NCBI RefSeq assembly: GCF_001644025.1 | Contig: NZ_LUUK01000025.1 | Location: forward strand, 1-46,724 | Length of the DNA stretch: 46,724 nt | Direction: 5' to 3' | Origin: Methylomonas koyamae | Lineage (GTDB): Bacteria; Pseudomonadota; Gammaproteobacteria; Methylococcales; Methylomonadaceae | Part shown: positions 41,442 to 46,724 of the stretch, piece by piece | Numbering within the stretch: the first letter of the stretch is position 1 | Layout of the letters: each line of letters begins with the position of its first letter | Program-made: the position numbers and the translations under genes | Notes under the pieces: model-generated | What the model was told of the DNA's origin: nothing | Seen by the model: only the letters and a program-made list of their open reading frames with translations | The model's database searches: none

Positions 41442-41963
41442 ATGTCAACCGCTACTTTAAACATTGATGTATTACTCGACGCGCTGGAGTTGGCGATACG
41501 CCAGCAAATCGCCGAACGCAAGCTGCACAACCCGCTGCTGATCGGGATTCATAGCGGCGGCGCCTGGGTCGCCAATCACATGCATCGCCGCTTGGGTGGC
41601 AGCGAGCCGTTGGGCTTGTTGGACATCACCTTTTACCGAGACGATTTTTCGCAAATCGGCATGCATCCCAAGATCAAAACCAGCCAATTGCCGCCGCATC
41701 TGGAAGGCCGCGACATTATTTTGATCGACGACGTGTTCTATACCGGTCGCACCGCGCGGGCCGCGCTGAACGAAATTTTCGACTACGGCCGGCCCAACCA
41801 AGTGGTGTTGGCAGTGTTGATAGAACGCGACGGTCGGCAGATACCGCTGCAACCGGATTGCAGGGGCATCCGCATCGATTTGTCCGGCAATCAGCGCATC
41901 AAACTGACCGGCCCGGAACCCTTGGGCATCGAAATTCAAACCCCTAGCGGAGTACCTGCATGA
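41442..41963 (+). CDS. pyrR: PyrR-type uracil phosphoribosyltransferase/regulator
   Basis: 173 aa from the ATG at 41442; the frame extends upstream into ruvX but this start gives the family length. PRPP-binding motif [17 protein letters not shown] and the PyrR loop [12 protein letters not shown] are clear. In proteobacteria it is usually kept for UPRT activity and its RNA-binding role is uncertain; no attenuator hairpin was recognised ahead of pyrB. Overlaps pyrB by 4 bp. Confidence 0.95.
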   Translation: MSTATLNIDVLLDALELAIRQQIAERKLHNPLLIGIHSGGAWVANHMHRRLGGSEPLGLLDITFYRDDFSQIGMHPKIKTSQLPPHLEGRDIILIDDVFYTGRTARAALNEIFDYGRPNQVVLAVLIERDGRQIPLQPDCRGIRIDLSGNQRIKLTGPEPLGIEIQTPSGVPA

Positions 41964-42925
41964 CCAAGCATTTGCAGCTCAACGAGCAGGGTAAGCTCAA
42001 GCATTTTCTATCCATTGAAGGTCTGAGCCGCGAACTGTTGACCGAGATCCTCGACACCGCCGAATCCTTCGCCGGCATGTCGGAGCATCAAGTCAAAAAA
42101 GTGCCGCTGCTACGCGGCAAAACCATCGTCAATCTGTTTTTCGAAAACAGCACTCGTACCCGCGCCACGTTCGAACTGGCCGCCGCCCGGCTGTCGGCCG
42201 ACGTGATGAATATGAACATCGCCACTTCGTCAACGGCCAAGGGCGAAAGCCTGCTGGACACGATACATAACCTGGAAGCGATGCACGTCGACATGTTCGT
42301 GGTCCGTCACGCATTGAGCGGCGCCGCGCATTTCATCGCGCAGCATGTCGCGCCGCATATCAGCGTGATTAATGCCGGCGACGGTCAACATGCCCATCCG
42401 ACCCAGGCGATGCTGGATATGTACACGATCCGCCAATATAAACAGCGTTTCGAAGGACTGAAGGTCGCCATCGTCGGCGACATTTTGCATTCGCGGGTAG
42501 CCCGCTCGCAAATCGTCGCGCTGAATACCTTGGGTGTTGCCGAAGTCAGGGTCATCGCCCCAAAAACCTTGTTGCCGGCTCAGGTCGCCAGCATGGGCGT
42601 CGTCGCCGTGCATGACATGGATGAGGGCTTGGACGATGTCGATGTGGTCATCATGCTCAGATTGCAAAAAGAGCGGATGAATTCGGCCTTTTTGCCGAGC
42701 GAAAGCGAATTTTTCCGTTGCTTCGGCCTGACCGAAGCCAGGCTGCAACGCGCCAAGCCGGATGCCGTCGTCATGCATCCCGGCCCGATCAATCGTGGCG
42801 TGGAGATCGCCTCCAGCGTCGCCGACGGTCCCCAGTCGGTGATTCTGCAACAGGTTAGTAACGGTATTTCGGTGAGAATGGCGATTATGTCGATGACGAT
42901 GTCCGGTCAGGGAGGAACGGCGTGA
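41960..42925 (+). CDS. pyrB: Aspartate carbamoyltransferase catalytic subunit
   Basis: 321 aa. Carbamoyl-phosphate motif [16 protein letters not shown], the ATST..KGES loop, [17 protein letters not shown], and [12 protein letters not shown]. Second step of pyrimidine synthesis. It overlaps the following pseudo-dihydroorotase by 4 bp; in Pseudomonas-type systems this partner is needed for the ATCase dodecamer. Confidence 0.97.
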   Translation: MTKHLQLNEQGKLKHFLSIEGLSRELLTEILDTAESFAGMSEHQVKKVPLLRGKTIVNLFFENSTRTRATFELAAARLSADVMNMNIATSSTAKGESLLDTIHNLEAMHVDMFVVRHALSGAAHFIAQHVAPHISVINAGDGQHAHPTQAMLDMYTIRQYKQRFEGLKVAIVGDILHSRVARSQIVALNTLGVAEVRVIAPKTLLPAQVASMGVVAVHDMDEGLDDVDVVIMLRLQKERMNSAFLPSESEFFRCFGLTEARLQRAKPDAVVMHPGPINRGVEIASSVADGPQSVILQQVSNGISVRMAIMSMTMSGQGGTA

Positions 42926-44202
42926 GCAAAATATTGATCAAGAACGGCCGGGTGATCGACCCGGCCAACCGGATCGACGCCCAAGCCGATCTGGCGATCG
43001 CCGACGGTAAAATCGTCGGTTTAGTCGGCGACGACTTCAGTGCGGATCAAATCATCGACGCCGCCAACCAAATCGTTTGTCCCGGCTTCGTCGATATGAG
43101 CGTGCGGCTGCGCGAGCCGGGCCAAACCCAAAAAGGCAATATCCTCGGCGAATCGCGCGCCGCGCTGGCCGCCGGCGTCACCTCGTTGTGCCTGCCGCCG
43201 GATACCCAACCGGTCATCGATACGCCGGCCGTCGTCGAATTCATCAAGGACAAGGCCGAAAAAGCCGAATACCCGCAAATCCACCCGGTCGCCGCCTTGA
43301 CGCAACGCCTGGCGGGCAGCGAGCTGAGCACGATGTTCGCACTGAAACAGGCCGGCTGCATCGCGGTCGGCAACGCCAGCGCGCCGCTCGCCAACCTGTT
43401 GATCCTGCGCCGGGCCATGGAATACGCCGGCAGTCACGGTCTGTTGTTGATGTATCGCGCCAACGAAGCCTCGCTGAGCGGCAAGGGATGTGCCCATGAA
43501 GGCGCGGTCGCCAGCCGTTACGGTCTGCCGGGCATTCCGGAAGCGGCCGAGTCGATTGCGTTGGCCCAGTGCCTGGAACTCGCCGAGCTGACCGGTTGCC
43601 GCGTGCATATCAGTCAAATCAGCTGCCGACAGTCGGTGATTAAAATTCAGCAGGCGAAAAAATACGGGCTGAACGTCACCGCCGACGTCGCGGTACACCA
43701 ACTGCACCTAACTGAGAACGACATTACGCCGTTCGACAGCAATTACCACGTGATTCCGCCGCTACGCAACGATATCGACCGCCAATATCTGCGCGACGGT
43801 CTCGCCAACGGTACGCTAGACGCGATTTGTTCCGACCATCAGCCCCACGACCTGGACGCCAAACTCGGCGCGTTTCCGGAAACCGAGCCCGGCGTCGCCG
43901 CGTTGGAGACGCTGCTGCCGTTGACCTTGGCCTACGCCCGCCAACATGGCTTGAGTCTGGCGCGCGCCATCGCCAGTCTCACCGAGAAGCCGGCGGGTAT
44001 ATTGAGCCTGAACGCCGGCTCGCTGACGCCGGGGCGCCCCGCCGACGTTTGCGTGTTCGATCCCGAGTACCTTTGGCGGGTCGAACGTGGCCAATGGCTG
44101 AGCGCCGGTTGCAATACGCCCTATTGGGGACAAACCTTGACCGGCCGGGTCACGCACACCCTGCTCGGCGGTAGATTGGCGTATCGATTGCCACCCGGAT
44201 GA
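42922..44202 (+). CDS. pyrX: Non-catalytic dihydroorotase-like subunit (PyrC'/PyrX type)
   Basis: 426 aa, the length and order of type I dihydroorotase. The metal ligands are gone: the normal DxHxH reads DMSVRL (Ser60, Arg62 instead of two His). The HCED-type His is Arg (MYRANEASL, ~177-185). The HISH of the next ligand reads HISQ (Gln232). SDHQPH (Asp305) is kept. Such inactive homologues next to pyrB form a structural subunit of aspartate transcarbamoylase in Pseudomonas and relatives. The true pyrC must be elsewhere. Overlaps pyrB by 4 bp. Confidence 0.9.
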   Translation: MSKILIKNGRVIDPANRIDAQADLAIADGKIVGLVGDDFSADQIIDAANQIVCPGFVDMSVRLREPGQTQKGNILGESRAALAAGVTSLCLPPDTQPVIDTPAVVEFIKDKAEKAEYPQIHPVAALTQRLAGSELSTMFALKQAGCIAVGNASAPLANLLILRRAMEYAGSHGLLLMYRANEASLSGKGCAHEGAVASRYGLPGIPEAAESIALAQCLELAELTGCRVHISQISCRQSVIKIQQAKKYGLNVTADVAVHQLHLTENDITPFDSNYHVIPPLRNDIDRQYLRDGLANGTLDAICSDHQPHDLDAKLGAFPETEPGVAALETLLPLTLAYARQHGLSLARAIASLTEKPAGILSLNAGSLTPGRPADVCVFDPEYLWRVERGQWLSAGCNTPYWGQTLTGRVTHTLLGGRLAYRLPPG

Positions 44203-44264
44203 TGCTAGCTCGCCTCCGCTAACCCCATTTTGCGCCGCCACGCGGCATCTTTCAGGAAATACCC

Positions 44265-44957
44265 ATGGTTTGTATCAAAAACAGGAATAGCTCGCCGAGC
44301 ATCATCGACGACTTGAAAGGCGATCAGTCTTGGCGCATTTTCCGGATCATTAGCGAATTCACCGAAGGCTTCGACGAACTGTCGGATCTGTGCGACGCGG
44401 TTTCCATTTTCGGCTCGGCGCGGCTGGAGCCGGAACACTTTTATTACCAAAAGACCGTCGAATTGGCCGAGCTGCTCAGCCAACAGGGTTTCGCGATCAT
44501 CAGCGGCGGCGGGCCGGGCATCATGGAAGCCGCCAACAAGGGTGCGCTGGCCCAGGGCCAGACTTCCATCGGTCTGAACATCGAGTTGCCGATGGAGCAA
44601 AAGCCCAACCCCTACCAAAGCCTGTCGCTGAATTTTCGCTATTTTTTCGTCCGCAAGGTCATGTTCGTCCGCTATTCGATGGGTTACGTGTGCATGCCCG
44701 GCGGTTTCGGTACGTTGGACGAGTTCTTCGAAGCGTTGACGCTGATGCAAACTCACAAGATCTATCCGTTGCCGCTGGTCTTGTTCGGCGGCGATTTCTG
44801 GAACGGATTGGTGGATTGGATGAAATGCAAGATGCTGGAATACGGTACGATTTCCGAGGAGGACCTGTCGTTGATCACGATCACCGACGATCCCCGCCAA
44901 GTCGTCGACATCATGATCGCCCATCGGGAATGGAAAGACCAACAGCGGCGCAATTAA
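44265..44957 (+). CDS. LOG-family protein (nucleotide 5'-monophosphate phosphoribohydrolase type)
   Basis: 230 aa. LOG signature ISGGGPGIMEAANKGA and PGGFGTLDEFFEALTLMQT are both intact, as are the Arg/Glu residues of the active site by position. Members cleave cytokinin-type or purine nucleotide monophosphates. It stands apart from the pyr operon by 62 bp and may be read with it. Confidence 0.92.
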   Translation: MVCIKNRNSSPSIIDDLKGDQSWRIFRIISEFTEGFDELSDLCDAVSIFGSARLEPEHFYYQKTVELAELLSQQGFAIISGGGPGIMEAANKGALAQGQTSIGLNIELPMEQKPNPYQSLSLNFRYFFVRKVMFVRYSMGYVCMPGGFGTLDEFFEALTLMQTHKIYPLPLVLFGGDFWNGLVDWMKCKMLEYGTISEEDLSLITITDDPRQVVDIMIAHREWKDQQRRN

Positions 44958-45012
44958 ACTTTCCGGGCCGCCATCTGTCACAACCTTGCTTTAAACCAGG
45001 ATTTTATTCGAC

Positions 45013-45999
45013 ATGACCGAGACCAGTCTCAGTACCAGCCAAGCCGCCCTCCAACAACTGCAAGCCCACATCAACACCCAAATCATCGGCCAGGCCGTTC
45101 TGGTGGAGCGGATGCTGATCGCGCTGCTGGCCGACGGCCACTTGCTGGTCGAGGGCGCGCCGGGATTGGCTAAAACCCGTGCCATCAATGTGTTGGGTCA
45201 GGGTCTGGAAGCCGATTTCCATCGGGTGCAATTCACGCCAGACCTGCTGCCGGCCGATTTGACCGGCACCGAAATTTACCGTCCGCAACAAGGTAGCTTC
45301 GAATTTCAAAAAGGTCCGCTGTTTCACAACCTGATATTGGCAGACGAAATCAATCGGGCGCCGGCCAAGGTGCAGGCGGCGCTTTTGGAAGCGATGGCGG
45401 AACGCCAGATCACGGTCGGCAAGGCCACATACCCGCTACCGCCCTTGTTCATGGTGATGGCCACCCAAAACCCGATCGAACAAGAAGGCACCTACCCGTT
45501 GCCGGAAGCCCAGCTCGACCGTTTCCTGCTGCACGTCAAAATCGATTATCCCAGCCCGAGTCACGAGCAGGCGATTCTGCACCTGGCCCGAGCCGAGGCG
45601 CGCGGCGAGCTGGCGCACAAGACCGCGGCGCCGACCAAGGTCGGCCAACAAACTTTGTTCGCGGCGCGCGCCGAGGTGCTGGATTTGTACATGGCTGAAA
45701 GTCTGGAGCAGTATTTGCTGCAAATCGTGCTGGCAACCCGCAATCCGGGCGCGTACGGCCAGGACTTGGCCGGCTGGATACAATACGGCGCCAGCCCGCG
45801 CGCCAGCATCGCGTTGGACCGGTGCGCCCGGGCCAAGGCCTGGCTGCAACAGCGCGATTTCGTCGATCCCGGCGACATCCAGGACCTGGCCTACGACGTG
45901 CTGCGCCATCGTTTGATTCTGTCCTACGAAGCGGAAGCGGAAGGCATCAGTCCGGACCACGTCATCAAAGAGTTGATCGCCCGTATCGCGGTACCCTGA
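45013..45999 (+). CDS. MoxR-family AAA+ ATPase
   Basis: 328 aa. The MoxR subgroup features are GQAVLVERMLIALLADGHLLVEGAPGLAKTR (Walker A variant GAPGLAKT), ILADEINRAPAKVQAALLEAMAERQ (Walker B), MVMATQNPIEQEGTYPLPEAQLDRF (sensor 1) and a C-terminal lid with SPRASI. Acts as a chaperone-like partner of the DUF58/VWA proteins encoded next. Its TGA overlaps the ATG of the DUF58 gene. Confidence 0.95.
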   Translation: MTETSLSTSQAALQQLQAHINTQIIGQAVLVERMLIALLADGHLLVEGAPGLAKTRAINVLGQGLEADFHRVQFTPDLLPADLTGTEIYRPQQGSFEFQKGPLFHNLILADEINRAPAKVQAALLEAMAERQITVGKATYPLPPLFMVMATQNPIEQEGTYPLPEAQLDRFLLHVKIDYPSPSHEQAILHLARAEARGELAHKTAAPTKVGQQTLFAARAEVLDLYMAESLEQYLLQIVLATRNPGAYGQDLAGWIQYGASPRASIALDRCARAKAWLQQRDFVDPGDIQDLAYDVLRHRLILSYEAEAEGISPDHVIKELIARIAVP

Positions 46000-46724
46000 T
46001 GAACCAGTTCCAAATCGCCGGCAACGAACGCATCGCGGTCGACTTAAAGACGCTGCTCGATTTGGCCAAACCGGCCGCCGCGTTGAAACTGGGCAGCGGC
46101 ACGATTCGCGCCAGCCAGGGCGGACATTATCTGTCGCGCTTCAAGGGGCGCGGCATGGCCTTCGATGAAACCCGTTTGTACCAACCCGGCGACGACGTGC
46201 GCCGCATCGATTGGCGGGTGACCGCCCGCACCGACAAACCGCACAGCAAAATCTATCGCGAAGAGCGCGAGCGGCCGATGTTTATTGCCGTCGATTATCG
46301 CGCCAGCATGCAATTCGCGACCCGAGGCGTATTCAAGGCGGTGCAGGCCGCCCGACTGGCGGCGCTGCTGGCTTGGGCCGCCTGGCATCAGGGCGACCGG
46401 ATCGGCGGGCAGATTTTCGCCGAACACGGCTGCCAGGAATTCAAGCCGCAAAACGGCAAGGCCGCTGTGTTGCGTTTCCTGAACGCGCTGGTTCGGCCGG
46501 ATTTTGCCGGCGACCCGGTGACCGGTTTGGACCAGCCTTTGGCGCGTTTGCTGCACCACGCCCGCCCCGGCAGTCGGGTCTATATCCTCAGCGATTTTCG
46601 CGGACTGAACGCCGCCGCCGAAAATCATTTGGCTTATCTGGCTCGCCACTGCGACATCGTATTGGTGCAAATTTTCGATCCGTTCGAGCTTGCCTTGCCG
46701 GCGAGCGGCAGATTCCGATTGGTG
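45999..46724 (+). CDS. DUF58-domain protein (3' end beyond the window)
   Basis: The frame is open from the ATG at 45999, which overlaps the MoxR stop by one base, through the right edge: 242 codons without a stop. DUF58 signature: FKGRGMAFDETRLYQPGDDVRRIDWRVTARTDKPHSKIYREERERPMFI in sequence, with GDDVRRIDWRVTAR the diagnostic part, followed by a VWA-like domain start (IAVDYRASMQFA with DxxxSM-like metal site). Usually a partner of MoxR ATPase in envelope or metal-insertion roles. Confidence 0.93.
   Translation, partial: MNQFQIAGNERIAVDLKTLLDLAKPAAALKLGSGTIRASQGGHYLSRFKGRGMAFDETRLYQPGDDVRRIDWRVTARTDKPHSKIYREERERPMFIAVDYRASMQFATRGVFKAVQAARLAALLAWAAWHQGDRIGGQIFAEHGCQEFKPQNGKAAVLRFLNALVRPDFAGDPVTGLDQPLARLLHHARPGSRVYILSDFRGLNAAAENHLAYLARHCDIVLVQIFDPFELALPASGRFRLV

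Overview
The window looks like a chromosomal segment of a gammaproteobacterium, most likely a methanotroph of the Methylomonas/Methylobacter type. This rests on the gene content: rep, degQ, rpmB-rpmG, gshB, yqgE-ruvX-pyrR-pyrB with a non-catalytic pyrC-like gene, a PEP-CTERM protein, and the general codon and GC style of the right half. The species is inference. About 1-32 kb is accessory DNA, with one metabolic block inside it. About 32-46.7 kb is ordinary conserved chromosome.

Region 1 (1-8.5 kb) is a defence island. It opens with the 3' part of a BglII/BstYI-type restriction endonuclease. A minus-strand operon of four overlapping genes follows: a NYN-domain nuclease, a small ubiquitin-like (multiubiquitin-type) protein, an E2-like protein, and a fused JAB/JAMM peptidase-E1 protein. 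Its leader (3467-3640) carries three consecutive near-perfect hairpins and a short leader ORF. An unrecognised helical protein lies upstream of it, and then an AAA+ ATPase/subtilase pair of the IetAS anti-phage type.

Region 2 (8.7-18.4 kb) is bracketed by two direct copies of a ~135-bp repeat. It holds a LysR regulator divergent from a pirin gene, an ABM-type membrane protein, an AraC regulator, an isochorismatase-like hydrolase, a large YtcJ-type amidohydrolase, an alginate-export-type porin, and a MscS channel with a cyclic-nucleotide-binding domain.

Region 3 (18.4-25 kb) starts with an orphan MNT nucleotidyltransferase (antitoxin type) whose usual HEPN partner is missing. In the partner's place sit two coupled AT-rich genes, a large helical-repeat protein and a PD-(D/E)xK-like nuclease protein, which form a candidate new defence module. 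A BrnT/BrnA toxin-antitoxin pair, nine 21-bp degenerate tandem repeats, a conserved hypothetical gene and an IS66 transposase fragment follow.

Region 4 (25-31.3 kb) is a sedentary chromosomal integron. Its cassettes carry mostly minus-strand genes separated by attC sites of 58-108 bp. They run away from an attI-like point at ~30.12 kb and a divergent integron-integrase gene. That integrase is dead: it has an in-frame TGA and has lost its catalytic tyrosine end. Cassette products include a small membrane protein, a leucine-rich-repeat-like protein, a TfoX-N-domain protein, a SRPBCC protein, an ABA4-like membrane protein and several unknowns.

Region 5 (31.6-46.7 kb) contains a Uma2-family nuclease, rep helicase, a small RHH/membrane gene pair, DegQ-type protease, a double-CNB/rhodanese protein, L33 and L28 ribosomal proteins and gshB. 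These are followed by a TonB-like protein, yqgE, ruvX, pyrR, pyrB, the pseudo-dihydroorotase, a LOG-family protein, a MoxR ATPase, and the start of a DUF58 protein running off the right edge. No tRNA, rRNA or CRISPR array was seen.
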